64,000 bases of DNA from Microbispora rosea subsp. aerata. Its GTDB lineage: Bacteria; Actinomycetota; Actinomycetes; Streptosporangiales; Streptosporangiaceae. Of this stretch, positions 49,784-58,940 are shown one piece after another (the stretch's first letter is position 1; each line of letters starts with the position of its first letter). A model generated the notes under the pieces. It was not told the origin of the DNA and searched no databases. It was given only the letters and a program-made list of their open reading frames with translations. The position numbers and the translations under genes are program-made. The DNA is taken from NCBI RefSeq assembly GCF_014647835.1, contig NZ_BMPY01000018.1, positions 79,935 through 143,934 on the forward strand, read 5' to 3'.

Positions 49784-50722
49784 TCAGGACTTCAGTGACT
49801 GGGCCAGGGCGAGGGCCGCGGCGGCGATGTCCCGCGTGGCCTCGGGGTCGCTCATCAGCAGCGGGCGGGCCTCCACCACCACGCCGTCGAGCGCCACGCC
49901 CTTGTCCTCCTCGGCCACGAGCCAGCCGTCGAGCAGCGCGGAGCCGTACAGCTCCAAGACGGCCTGGGCGCTGGTCTCCACGCCGATCGCGGTCAGGCAG
50001 GCGTCGGCCATGCCGCGCACCGGCGCGCCGCCGATGATGGGGGAGACGCCGACGACCGTCTTGTCCTCCAGGGCCGCCCGGATGCCCGGGATCTGGAGGA
50101 TCGTGCCGATGCTGACGACCGGGTTCGACGGCGGGAGGATCACGAAATCGGCCGCCGCGATCGCGTCGAGCACGCCCGGCGCGGGGCGGGCCTCGTCCGC
50201 GCCGACCAGCACGATCCGCTCGGCCGGCACCGAGGCGCGCAGCCGCACCCACCACTCCTGGAAGTGGATCGCCCGCCGGCCCGCCTCGTCGGCGATGACC
50301 ACGTGGGTCTCGACGCGGTCGTCCGACATCGGCAGCAGCCGCACCCCGGGCCGCCACCGGTCGCACAGCGCCTCGGTCACCTGCGAGAGCGGATATCCGG
50401 CCGCCAGCATCTGCGTGCGGATGATGTGGGTGGCGAAGTCCCGGTCGCCGAGGCCGAACCACTGCGGCTCCATGCCGTACGCGGCGAGCTCCTCCTTGAC
50501 CGTGAACGTTTCGGCGGCCCGCCCCCAGCCCTGTTCCTCGTTGATGCCGCCGCCCAGCGTGTACATGACCGTGTCGAGGTCGGGACACACGCGCAGGCCG
50601 AACAGGGTGATGTCGTCGCCGGTGTTGCCGATCACGGTGATCTCGGCGCCGGGGGCCGCCGCCTTGAGACCTCGGAGGAACCGGGCGCCGCCGATGCCTC
50701 CTGCGAGGGACACGATGCGCAT
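49784..50722 (-). CDS. fbiA: 2-Phospho-L-lactate (phosphoenolpyruvyl) transferase
   Basis: A 312-residue CofD-family enzyme. It joins FO to the activated phospho-three-carbon acid (phosphoenolpyruvyl in actinobacteria, from work on mycobacteria), giving dehydro-F420-0. Motifs are [19 protein letters not shown] at the N-terminus, [37 protein letters not shown], and [15 protein letters not shown]. Length is normal. ATG 50722 is the only start that fits the conserved beginning. It is translationally coupled to fbiB and divergent from the Gln/Pro-rich membrane-protein gene. Confidence 0.96.
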   Translation of the reverse strand: MRIVSLAGGIGGARFLRGLKAAAPGAEITVIGNTGDDITLFGLRVCPDLDTVMYTLGGGINEEQGWGRAAETFTVKEELAAYGMEPQWFGLGDRDFATHIIRTQMLAAGYPLSQVTEALCDRWRPGVRLLPMSDDRVETHVVIADEAGRRAIHFQEWWVRLRASVPAERIVLVGADEARPAPGVLDAIAAADFVILPPSNPVVSIGTILQIPGIRAALEDKTVVGVSPIIGGAPVRGMADACLTAIGVETSAQAVLELYGSALLDGWLVAEEDKGVALDGVVVEARPLLMSDPEATRDIAAAALALAQSLKS

Positions 50723-50893
50723 GCCGCCAGTCTTCCATCGCACGTCCGGAGGATTGCCGACGCCTACCCCCCAGAAGGGGATGAACGACCATATGTGGGG
50801 CGTGATTGGCTTGTGAGGTTTGTGGGTCTGCCACCACCCAAGTCGGGCATGTGCAAAACTTCCCCGAGTGCCGTTTGACCGATGGGGGTAATC

Positions 50894-52936
50894 GTGCTCA
50901 AGGTCGATACCGGCCGGCTCCGCGAGCCGGCCGCGTGGACGATGCTCGCGGTGGTGATCACGAGCATCCTCGTGAGCATCGCGCGCTTGCTGATCGGCTC
51001 CTCCCCGAGCATCACGTTCGGCATCCGCGCGGCGGCGAACCTGTACTCCCTCGTGTCTCCGCTCTCGACCGCGCTCGCGGCCGGGGCCGTGCTGCTCGTC
51101 GCCAAGGCAGGCGCGCCCACCCCCCGGGCCCGCCTGGTGGCGCTCGGCGCGGCCGGGTCGCTCGGCCTCGGCGTCGTCTTCGGCGTGGTCGGCGTGCTGG
51201 GCGTGCTCGTGGGCGACCTGCCCACGTTCCGCGACCGGTTCGAATACCTGATCACCGGGCTGCCGATGGTCGCGCTCGCCGTGTGCGGCGCGCTGTTCGC
51301 GATGAGCACGGCCTCGGCGCTCCAGCCGGCGGCCACGCCCGTGGGCTTCGGCCAGGACGTCTACTCGCCCCAGCCGTACGCTCCGGTGCCGCCGCAGACC
51401 CCCCACCAGGTCCCGCAGGCTCAGCCGGCGCCGCAGGGATACGGCGAGGCCCCGGCGGGGCCGCAAGGGTACGGCGAGGCCCCGGCGGCACCGCAGGGAT
51501 ACGGTGAGGCTCCGGCGGCGCACGCGCCGGGCCAGCAGGCGCCCGGTCAGCAGACGCCGGGCCAGCAGGCCCCCGGCCAGCAGGCACCCGGTCAGCCGAT
51601 GCCCGGCCAGCAGCAGTTCGGCCACCCCGCCCCCGGCGACCCCCAGAACGGCGCGATGCCCGGACAGAACGGCCCCCAGGGCGCCCCGCACGCCGCCGCC
51701 CCCGGCGGTCAGCAGGGGATGCCGGGCCAGGCCCAGCACGGCGCTCCGCAGAACGCCCCGCAGGGCGCTCCGCAGAACACCCCGCAGAACGCGCCCCAGG
51801 GCACTCCCCAGGGCGCTCCGCAAGGCGTTCCCCAGAACGGCATGCAGGGCCAGCCGCAGAACCTGCCGCAGCACGCCCCCCACCAGGGCCAGCCGCAGGG
51901 CCCGGCGTACGGGCAGAGCGCGCCGGTCCACCCCCAGCTCCCGCCCGCCGAGCCCAGGTACGGCGAGCAGTACAACCAGGACCAGTACGGTCAGGACCGG
52001 GGCCAGGGCGCCTTCGGTCAGGAGCGGCCCCAGGACGTCTACGGCCAGGAGCCGCAGTCCGGCTACACCCCGGCGCCGACCGCCCCGCAGCCCCCGCCGT
52101 TCGGGCAGCCCGGCCTCCCGGCGCCCGCCCAGGCGCAGCCGCAGGAGCAGCCCCGGCCGTCGCTGCAGGACGTCCAGACCGGCGCGCACTTCTCCGACTA
52201 CGGCGCGTACGGCGCGCAGCCGGAGGCGCCGGCGCCCCAGCGGTCCGACTACTCCGCGCCGCCGCAGGGCCCGGTGTTCGACCAGTACGGCTACGCGGGC
52301 CAGCAGACGGACGCCGGCGGCTACGGCCAGTTCCAAAGCGCCGCCCCGGGCGCGCCGGGCGGCCCCGCCGCCTCCGACCCCCACGGTTACGGGCAGCCCT
52401 CCTACTCCCCCTCCCCGGAGTCCAGGCCGTACGAGCAGGACCAGCCGTACGGGCAGGGGTCGCCGTTCTCCGGCTACTCCGGCCCGGCGTTCGCCCGCCA
52501 GGCCGAGCACGCCCCGGGCGGCCCGGCCTTCGACGCTCCCCCCGCGTACGAGGCGCCGGTCGACCCCAGGGAGCAGCAGCTCGCGCAGGCCTACCAGCAG
52601 GCGCAGAGCTACCAGAAGAGCAGCCTGCCGGATCTCCCCACCGGCCCGCAGGACCTGCCGGAGTACTACGACAACCCGCTCGGCCACCCCCAGTCCGACC
52701 CCGCGCCGTTCCAGCAGCCCCCGGCCGCCGGCCCCGATAACCAGACCGTGCGTTTCGACCCCTCCGTCTATCGCGGAGACCCGCTCAGCGACCCGCTGCG
52801 CAGGGAGGAGCCGCTCGATCCGACGGCCATCTACACCCCGGACCGGTCGCAGGCAAAGTATGAGGAAGGTTCCGCCCCCGATCAGGCAGGCCGCGGAACC
52901 GACCCCAACCTCCCTTGGTATGGTTCCGAACGCTGA
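50894..52936 (+). CDS. Four-helix membrane protein with long Gln/Pro/Gly-rich tail
   Basis: A protein of about 680 residues. The first ~140 residues hold four hydrophobic helices ([75 protein letters not shown]). The remaining ~540 residues are low-complexity and rich in Gln, Pro, Gly, Ala and Tyr: repeated [21 protein letters not shown] and many YGQ motifs. The tail should be cytoplasmic and disordered. No enzyme motif was seen. It lies between the F420 genes and whiB. GTG 50894 follows GGGGG; ATG 50882 is possible. Confidence 0.75.
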   Translation: MLKVDTGRLREPAAWTMLAVVITSILVSIARLLIGSSPSITFGIRAAANLYSLVSPLSTALAAGAVLLVAKAGAPTPRARLVALGAAGSLGLGVVFGVVGVLGVLVGDLPTFRDRFEYLITGLPMVALAVCGALFAMSTASALQPAATPVGFGQDVYSPQPYAPVPPQTPHQVPQAQPAPQGYGEAPAGPQGYGEAPAAPQGYGEAPAAHAPGQQAPGQQTPGQQAPGQQAPGQPMPGQQQFGHPAPGDPQNGAMPGQNGPQGAPHAAAPGGQQGMPGQAQHGAPQNAPQGAPQNTPQNAPQGTPQGAPQGVPQNGMQGQPQNLPQHAPHQGQPQGPAYGQSAPVHPQLPPAEPRYGEQYNQDQYGQDRGQGAFGQERPQDVYGQEPQSGYTPAPTAPQPPPFGQPGLPAPAQAQPQEQPRPSLQDVQTGAHFSDYGAYGAQPEAPAPQRSDYSAPPQGPVFDQYGYAGQQTDAGGYGQFQSAAPGAPGGPAASDPHGYGQPSYSPSPESRPYEQDQPYGQGSPFSGYSGPAFARQAEHAPGGPAFDAPPAYEAPVDPREQQLAQAYQQAQSYQKSSLPDLPTGPQDLPEYYDNPLGHPQSDPAPFQQPPAAGPDNQTVRFDPSVYRGDPLSDPLRREEPLDPTAIYTPDRSQAKYEEGSAPDQAGRGTDPNLPWYGSER

Positions 52937-53008
52937 TAGGACCGTAGATCGGGGCGTACGAACCGGGGCGAGCAGGTCTTTCCCCGGGTATCGTTATGCC
53001 GCTTGACG

Positions 53009-53036
53009 CCACACGCGCCACGCGCGTGTAATTACA
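53009..53036. promoter_or_regulatory. Inverted repeats in the whiB upstream region
   Basis: ACACGCG (53011-53017) and CGCGTGT (53023-53029) form an inverted repeat with a 5-nt centre, directly joined to a perfect palindrome TGTAATTACA (53027-53036). They lie about 95-120 bp before the whiB ATG. Either could be a regulator site; which protein binds is not known. Confidence 0.45.
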
Positions 53037-53128
53037 GACATGTTGTTACGCCTTCCCAAGGGTGGGTATAGGGCAGGCGTTTTTATGGGGGGCTCCATGT
53101 GGGCGGGCGAGCGACAGGGAGGTGTGCG

Positions 53129-53386
53129 ATGACCGAACTGGTCATAGCACAGGCGCTCGATGGTGAAGATCTTGGGTGGCAGGAGCGTGCTTTGTGCGCG
53201 CAGACCGACCCTGAGGCGTTCTTTCCTGAAAAGGGCGGTTCCACCAGGGAAGCCAAGAAGGTGTGCCGTTCATGTGAGGTACGCGCGGAGTGCCTTGAAT
53301 ACGCGCTTCAGCATGATGAGCGTTTCGGCATCTGGGGCGGCCTGTCCGAGCGGGAAAGGCGCAAGATCAAGCGCCAGGCCGTCTGA
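53129..53386 (+). CDS. whiB: WhiB-type iron-sulfur transcription factor
   Basis: An 85-residue protein almost identical in key segments to Streptomyces WhiB and mycobacterial WhiB2: GWQERALCAQTDPEAFFPEKG, STREAKKVCRSCEVRAECLEYAL and FGIWGGLSERERRKIK. Cys23, Cys46, Cys49 and Cys55 ligate a [4Fe-4S] cluster; GIWGG is the turn followed by the basic DNA-contacting tail. In Streptomyces WhiB acts with WhiA to control sporulation septation. ATG 53129 is preceded by GGGAGGTG. The neighbourhood (fbiA/fbiB, manB, SIS gene) is the same as around Mycobacterium whiB2, supporting orthology. Confidence 0.96.
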   Translation: MTELVIAQALDGEDLGWQERALCAQTDPEAFFPEKGGSTREAKKVCRSCEVRAECLEYALQHDERFGIWGGLSERERRKIKRQAV

Positions 53387-53406
53387 TTGACGCTGAGGAC
53401 ATAGAC

Positions 53407-53433
53407 GGGGCCGCGCGCCTGGCGCGCGGCCCC
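53407..53433. terminator. Hairpin terminator after whiB
   Basis: A perfect 13-bp GC-rich inverted repeat (GGGGCCGCGCGCC / GGCGCGCGGCCCC) around a single T, 20 bp past the whiB stop. The real loop would open a few pairs. There is no T-run after it. Confidence 0.75.
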
Positions 53434-53558
53434 GCACTCATGTCCGGGGTCTTGTCCGAATTGCTGCTGACATGCGGTTTCGCCGGGATGTGATTGGGTG
53501 AGTCCGGGTTGCCGTATCGTGGTCGGCGCTCAGCCGTACGACCCCCCTAGGACACGAC

Positions 53559-56387
53559 GTGCACTCGGTGACCGCGATCGTCGTCGCCCACGACGGCGCC
53601 CGCTGGCTCAAGGACACGCTGACGGCGGTGCTCCGCCAGACCCGGCCTCTCGACCGCGTCGTCGGCGTCGACAACGGCAGCCGTGACGGCAGCGGAAAGC
53701 TGCTGGCCGAGGCGTTCGGCTCGGGCAACGTGCTGACCTTGCCGAGGTCCACCGGGTTCGGCGAGGCCGTCCACGAGGTGATGCGGCGGCTGCCGCCCGC
53801 GCCCGGCCGGGAGTGGGTCTGGCTGCTCCACGACGACTGCGCGCCCGACGTGAACGCCCTGCGGGCCCTGCTGTGGGCCGCCGAGCAGGACCCCAAGGCG
53901 GCCGTCCTCGGCCCGAAGCTGCGCGACTGGCTCGACCGGCGGGTGCTGCTGGAGATGGGCGTGACCGTCAGCCGGTCGGGACGGCGCGACACCGGCCTGG
54001 AGCCGAGGGAGTACGACCAGGGGCAGCACGACGGGACCGCCGACGTCCTCGCGGTCTCCACCGCAGGCATGCTCATCCGCAGGGACGTCTGGGAGGAGCT
54101 GTCCGGCCTCGACCCCGCCCTGCCGCTGTTCCGCGACGACCTCGACCTGTGCTGGCGGGCCCGCGCGGCCGGGCACCGCGTGCTCAACGTGAGCGACGCG
54201 GTGGCCTGGCACGCCGAGGCGTCGGCCCGGCGCCGCCGGAGGATCGCCGTCAGCGACGAGCACCCGCGCAGGATCGACCGGCGCAACGGCCTGTTCGTGC
54301 TGCTGGCGAACGTGCCGTTCGGCGCGCTCGTGCGGCTGGTGGTCCGCAACGTCCTCGGATCGGCGCTGCGCGCCCTGCTGTTCCTGCTGGCCAAGCAGCC
54401 GGCCAACGCCCTCGACGAGCTGGCCGCGCTCGGCTCGGTCATCGGCCATCCGCTGCGCCTGCTGCGGGCCCGCAAGGCCAGGAAGCAGGGCAGGAAGCAG
54501 AGCTGGCCCGCGATCCGGCGCAAGCTCACCCCGCCGGGCGCGGCGCTGCGCCGGCTGGCCGACATGGTGCAGGGCTGGCTCGCCGGAGGCGGCCCGGTCG
54601 ACTCGGCGGGCCGCCACCACGCGGCCGCGGACCGAAGCCAGGAGGACGAGGGCGACGAGCTGCTGACCGACTCCGGCGGCGTCCAGCGGGTGTTCGGCAG
54701 CCCCGGCGTGATGCTCTGCCTGATCCTGACCGTGATCACGGTGGCCGCCGAGCGGACGCTGCTGTCCGGGCTGCTGTCCGGGCAGGGGCTCCTCGGCGGC
54801 GGCGCGCTGGTGCCGGTCACCGGCGGCGCGTCCGACCTGTGGCGGTTCTACGTCGAAGACCACCACGCCGCCGGGCTCGGCTCCCAGACCTGGGCCCCGC
54901 CGTACGTCGCCGTGCTGGCCGGGCTGTCGGCGCTCGCGTTCGGCAAGACGTGGCTGGCCGTCTCCGTGCTGCTGCTCGGCTGCGTGCCGCTGGCCGGGAT
55001 CTCGGCGTACGCCGCGACCAAGCGCATGATCCCGTACCGGCCGGCGCGGGTGTGGCTGGCCGCGACCTACGCCCTGCTGCCGGTCGCGACCGGCGCGGTC
55101 GCGGGCGGGCGGCTCGGCACCGCGATCGTGATCGTGCTGCTGCCCGTCTACGCGGCGCTGGCCACGCGGGTGGTCGCCGGGTCGCGGCGGGCGGCCTGGG
55201 GCTTCGGCCTGCTGCTGGCCGTGGGCACGGCCTTCGTGCCGCTGGTGTACGTGCTGGTGGCGATCCTCGGCGTGCTCGCCGCGGTGTCGTTCGGCGGCAT
55301 CCGCAGGGGCGTCAGGCGGTCGCTCGTGATCGGCCTCGGCACCCCGATCGTGCTGCTGCTCCCGTGGCTCGCCGAGATCGTCAAGGAACCCGGCCGAGTG
55401 CTGCTCGAAGCCGGCCTGCACGACGCGCGTCTCGCCGACGCCCGCCTCGGCCCCGAGTCGCTGCTCATGCTGAGCCCCGGCGGGCCGGGGGTGCCGCCCG
55501 TGTGGGCGACCGCGGGCCTGATCGCGGTGGCGCTGGCCGCGCTGCTGCTGCGGCGCCACCAGATGGTCGTCGCGATCGGCTGGGGCGTCATGCTCTTCGG
55601 ACTGCTGGTGGCCATCGTGGTCAGCCGTCTCGACGGGTCGGCGTGGCCGGGGGTGCCGCTGGCGTTCGCGGCGACGGGCCTGCTGATGGCCGCCGCGCAC
55701 CAGGCGCACCGGATCGCCGAGTTCCGGGCGGCGCGGGGGCTGCGCCGCCTGGGCGCGATGCTGATCGTCGTGGTCGCCTTCGCGACCCCGCTCGCCGCCG
55801 CCGGCCTGTGGGTGGCCAGGGGCGCGCACGGTCCCCTGCGCGGCGACCGGAGCGACCCCATGCCGGTGCTCGCCGCGCTCCAGTCGGAGCCCGGCGAGGG
55901 CACGCTCCTGCTGCGCCCGAAGGACGGCAGGGTCGGCTACACGCTGCTGCGCGGCCGGGGCCCGCTGATCGGCGAGTCCGACCTCGAACCGCCCCGGGAC
56001 GCGAGCGCCGCCTTCGCGACCGCCGTCGCCGGGCTCGCCTCGGGCCGGGGCAACACCTACGTCCAGACGCTCGCGTCGTACGGGGTGCGCTTCGTGACGG
56101 TGCCCGGCCCCGTCGACCCGGCCCTGCAACGGGCGCTCGACTCGCAGCCCGCCCTGGCCCGGCAGAGCCTGTCGGAGGCGGGCGGCCTGTGGCGCGTGAC
56201 GGGCCAGGTGACGGTGCCCCCGCCGCCGGCGACCGCGGGCACGCTGCACCGGGGCTGGCTGTGGGCCCAGGGCGCGCTGCTCGTGCTCGTGCTGATCCTG
56301 GCCTCGCCCGGGGCCCGTACGAAGGAGCAGGAGAGCGACTACGTCGACGCGCCCGTGAGGGGCGGGGAAGACCGGGTGCCCGCGTGA
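53559..56387 (+). CDS. GT2 glycosyltransferase fused to a large membrane domain
   Basis: A 942-residue protein. Residues 1-270 are a GT-A domain (AIVVAHDGARWLKDTLTAVL, VDNGSRDGS, WVWLLHDDCAPD as DXD, STAGMLIRRDVWEEL, LFRDDLDLCWRARAAGHRV). Residues about 380-800 have some ten to twelve transmembrane helices, and a soluble part near 760-900 precedes the last helix. The same fused gene follows whiB in other actinomycetes. It probably builds and handles a lipid-linked envelope saccharide. GTG 53559 starts the first strand directly. Its stop overlaps the GTG of the DUF5719 gene (GTGA). Confidence 0.85.
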   Translation: MHSVTAIVVAHDGARWLKDTLTAVLRQTRPLDRVVGVDNGSRDGSGKLLAEAFGSGNVLTLPRSTGFGEAVHEVMRRLPPAPGREWVWLLHDDCAPDVNALRALLWAAEQDPKAAVLGPKLRDWLDRRVLLEMGVTVSRSGRRDTGLEPREYDQGQHDGTADVLAVSTAGMLIRRDVWEELSGLDPALPLFRDDLDLCWRARAAGHRVLNVSDAVAWHAEASARRRRRIAVSDEHPRRIDRRNGLFVLLANVPFGALVRLVVRNVLGSALRALLFLLAKQPANALDELAALGSVIGHPLRLLRARKARKQGRKQSWPAIRRKLTPPGAALRRLADMVQGWLAGGGPVDSAGRHHAAADRSQEDEGDELLTDSGGVQRVFGSPGVMLCLILTVITVAAERTLLSGLLSGQGLLGGGALVPVTGGASDLWRFYVEDHHAAGLGSQTWAPPYVAVLAGLSALAFGKTWLAVSVLLLGCVPLAGISAYAATKRMIPYRPARVWLAATYALLPVATGAVAGGRLGTAIVIVLLPVYAALATRVVAGSRRAAWGFGLLLAVGTAFVPLVYVLVAILGVLAAVSFGGIRRGVRRSLVIGLGTPIVLLLPWLAEIVKEPGRVLLEAGLHDARLADARLGPESLLMLSPGGPGVPPVWATAGLIAVALAALLLRRHQMVVAIGWGVMLFGLLVAIVVSRLDGSAWPGVPLAFAATGLLMAAAHQAHRIAEFRAARGLRRLGAMLIVVVAFATPLAAAGLWVARGAHGPLRGDRSDPMPVLAALQSEPGEGTLLLRPKDGRVGYTLLRGRGPLIGESDLEPPRDASAAFATAVAGLASGRGNTYVQTLASYGVRFVTVPGPVDPALQRALDSQPALARQSLSEAGGLWRVTGQVTVPPPPATAGTLHRGWLWAQGALLVLVLILASPGARTKEQESDYVDAPVRGGEDRVPA

Positions 56388-57844
56388 GGAAACTGATCGA
56401 GAACCGCTTCGGCCTGCTCGCCCTGGTGCTGGTCGCGCTGGGCGCGCTGTACGGCGTGGCCTTCGTCAGCCGGCCCGCGCCGGTCGCCCAGGCGCGTCCG
56501 CGGCCGGTCACGGCGCCGGTGGAGTCGGTGACCGCCGTGTGCCCGGCCCCGTCGGGCAGCCGGGTGAGCGTCGTGACCCCGGCGGACCCCGACCGCCCGC
56601 GCACCGCCGGGAGCGCCACCCTGGCGCCGATCAAGGCGGCGGGGAAGGACGGCGGCAAGGACGGCAAGGGCGACGTGATCGACAAGGTCGGCGTGCTGTG
56701 GCAGCGCGACGTCGCCGCCGGGGGCGGGCCTTTGGTGGTCGACGCCACCGGGTCGATGGCCGCCGGGCTGGAGAGCGCCCAGACCGCCCGGGAGACGTCG
56801 GGCACCCAGCGGGGGCTCGCCGGGGTGCGCTGCGTCGAGCCGGGCGCGGAGAGCTGGTTCGTCGGCCCCGGGCCCGCCGCGGCGGAGATGACGCTCTACC
56901 TCGCCAACCCCGACTCGGCCCCGGCCAACGTCTCGTTCATGGTCTACTCCGGCGAGGGCCCGGTGCTGAGCGAGCGCGGCAACGGCGTCGTGGTCAAGCC
57001 CGGTCAGCATCGCGTGATCAGGCTGCGCGACCTCGCGCCCTCCCCGCTGATCATGGCGTTGCAGGTGAACGTGAGCAGCGGCAGGGTGGCCGCCGCGGTG
57101 AAGGCCGTGCTGGGCGAGGGCAGAGGCGTCGACTGGCTGCCCGTCGCCGCCGCCCCCGCCACCCGGGTCGTCGTGCCCGGCATCCCCGGCAGCGCCGGGC
57201 AGCGGGAGCTGTACGTCGCGGCGCCGGGGGAGCGGGACACGGTCGTGCGGATCAGGGCCGTGCTGCCGGACGGCTCCTACGCGCTGAAGAACAAGGAGAC
57301 GCTGGAGGTGCCGGCCGGTTCCACCTCCTCGCTCGACCTGTCCACCGGCATCGGCGGGCAGCCGGCCGCGCTGGTGCTGGAGGCGGACGTCCCGATCGTG
57401 GCGGGCCTGAAGATCACGGGGACCGGGGCGAGGCAGGACGTCGCCTTCACCGCCGGCGCCCCCTCGGTCGACCTCGGCAGCGTCGTCGCCGACGGCCGGG
57501 CGGAGGGCAAGCAGACCTCCCGGCTGGTGCTGTCGGCGCCGTTCGCCGCGGCCACCGTGCGGGTGCAGCTGCTGCCGGCCAAGGGCCGGGCGCCGGCGCC
57601 GGTCGAGGTGAAGCTGCCCGCCGCCCGCACCCAGGAGATCAAGCTCAAGCCCCCGAAGGGGAGCAAGGGCGGCTTCAGCGTCGTCGTACGGCCGATGCCG
57701 GGCTCCGGGCCGGTGTACGGCGGGCGGGTCCTCGACGAGGCGGCCACGGACGGCCAGATGGTCACCGCGCAGCCGCTGGCCGTGGCCAGGATCTGGACGC
57801 TGGTGCCCCCGACCGTCGACTCTCCGGGCGCCGTGCTTCCCTGA
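56384..57844 (+). CDS. DUF5719 family exported protein
   Basis: A 486-residue protein with an N-terminal signal anchor (FGLLALVLVALGALYGVAFV) and a beta-rich exported remainder (ESWFVGPGPAAAEMTLYLANPDSAPANVSFMVY, VRIRAVLPDGSYAL, LVLSAPFAAATVRVQLLP). This matches the DUF5719 proteins encoded behind the whiB-linked transferase in actinomycetes; the function is unknown. The GTG overlaps the stop of the preceding gene by 4 bp, so translation is coupled and the two products may act together at the membrane. Confidence 0.85.
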   Translation: MRKLIENRFGLLALVLVALGALYGVAFVSRPAPVAQARPRPVTAPVESVTAVCPAPSGSRVSVVTPADPDRPRTAGSATLAPIKAAGKDGGKDGKGDVIDKVGVLWQRDVAAGGGPLVVDATGSMAAGLESAQTARETSGTQRGLAGVRCVEPGAESWFVGPGPAAAEMTLYLANPDSAPANVSFMVYSGEGPVLSERGNGVVVKPGQHRVIRLRDLAPSPLIMALQVNVSSGRVAAAVKAVLGEGRGVDWLPVAAAPATRVVVPGIPGSAGQRELYVAAPGERDTVVRIRAVLPDGSYALKNKETLEVPAGSTSSLDLSTGIGGQPAALVLEADVPIVAGLKITGTGARQDVAFTAGAPSVDLGSVVADGRAEGKQTSRLVLSAPFAAATVRVQLLPAKGRAPAPVEVKLPAARTQEIKLKPPKGSKGGFSVVVRPMPGSGPVYGGRVLDEAATDGQMVTAQPLAVARIWTLVPPTVDSPGAVLP

Positions 57845-57848
57845 GCGT

Positions 57849-58316
57849 TCAGTGCCGGTCGTCGTAGCCGGGGTCGATCGTCTCCGGGGTGAGCCCGAGC
57901 AGGCTCGCCACCTGTTCGACGACCACGTCCAGGACCAGCGTGCCGAGCTGGTCGCGGTCGCGGGCCCGGGCCTCCAGCGGGCGGCGGTACAGCACGACGG
58001 CGGCCGGCTCGCTTCCCGTGGCCGACTCCGCCCGTCCCAGCGGGATCGGGTCGGAGGACAGCCGGGCGGGGCCGTCCACCAGCTCGGACGCCGGCGGCAC
58101 CTCCTCCACCGCGAACTCGACCGACGCGAGCTGGGCGCCCCACCGAGGCTTGAGCCGGTCGACCGCGTCGAGCACCAGGTCGTCGAACCGCTCGCCGCGC
58201 GACTTGGCGATGGGGACGTGCGAGGGCGCGAGGGGGCCGCGCATGCCGCGGCCATGCCGGTCACGCCGACGTATCCGCCGCCCTCGATCCGGCCTGTCAC
58301 CGCTCCGATCGCTCAC
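57849..58316 (-). CDS. Metallopeptidase-family protein (DUF1025/PF06262-like) without the zinc motif
   Basis: A 155-residue protein. The N-terminus is basic (RRRDRHGRGMRGPLAPSHVP, conserved in homologues as recalled, which supports GTG 58316), followed by RFDDLVLDAVDRLKPRW, VEFAVEEVPP and VVLYRRPLEARARDRDQL. Where zinc-binding relatives carry HExxH, this protein has VVVEQVASLLGL, without His. The fold is likely kept, but peptidase activity by the usual mechanism is not expected. It is convergent with the DUF5719 gene, 4 bp apart, and divergent from the DUF3499 gene. Confidence 0.8.
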   Translation of the reverse strand: MSDRSGDRPDRGRRIRRRDRHGRGMRGPLAPSHVPIAKSRGERFDDLVLDAVDRLKPRWGAQLASVEFAVEEVPPASELVDGPARLSSDPIPLGRAESATGSEPAAVVLYRRPLEARARDRDQLGTLVLDVVVEQVASLLGLTPETIDPGYDDRH

Positions 58317-58482
58317 GCAGCCAGCTTAAAGCCCACCCCGCCGAAGCGGTGGCCTACGAGGGCTGTGTCCGCTTTGCCCGCCATCGTCAGGGGGACTTCG
58401 GAGATCGCTGAATTGTGGCGACACGTTCAATAAGAGCGGCGGGGTGGTGGCAATGTGAACGCGGACCGGATACGGTCCCTCC

Positions 58483-58848
58483 GTGAGCCCCGTCCGCAGC
58501 TGTTCCCGTACCGCCTGCAGGCAGCCTGCCGTCTTCACACTCACGTATGTCTACGCCGACTCGACCGCAGTACTCGGCCCCCTGGCGACGTACGTCGAGC
58601 CACACTGTTACGACCTGTGCGCGGAGCACGCGGAAAGGCTCACCGCGCCCAGGGGATGGGAGGTCGTGCGCCTGCCGTCCGAGTCGGTCACCCCGAGCGG
58701 GGACGACCTGGAGGCCCTGGCGAACGCCGTCCGCGAGGCCGCGCGCCCCGCTCCCCCCGCCGGCGAGCCCGTGGGCCAGGCGGTCGAGGTGGGCCGCCGG
58801 GGTCACCTGCGCGTGCTGAAGTCCGCACAGCCCAACCGGGAGCGGTGA
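58483..58848 (+). CDS. DUF3499 family protein
   Basis: A 121-residue protein with a probable zinc ribbon: C7 and C12 near the N-terminus (SCSRTACRQPAVFTLTYVY) and PHCYDLCAEHAERL further on give four Cys and His ligands. The C-terminal third is Pro/Ala-rich. The family is restricted to actinobacteria, is always found near phosphomannomutase, and has no known function. The GTG start has no strong ribosome-binding site. Confidence 0.85.
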   Translation: MSPVRSCSRTACRQPAVFTLTYVYADSTAVLGPLATYVEPHCYDLCAEHAERLTAPRGWEVVRLPSESVTPSGDDLEALANAVREAARPAPPAGEPVGQAVEVGRRGHLRVLKSAQPNRER

Positions 58849-58940
58849 GATCGCACTCCGCGCGGTGAACGGCCCGCTGGGTGGGCAATCGGGCGCTATA
58901 GGCTCTGGTGCGAAGGCTTAACGACTTTTAGGGGCGTGTA

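Noticed and set aside
50723-52687. Long minus-strand frame extending fbiA upstream
   Set aside because: It is antisense to the Gln/Pro-rich membrane-protein gene; repetitive codons there keep several frames open. fbiA begins at its conserved N-terminus.
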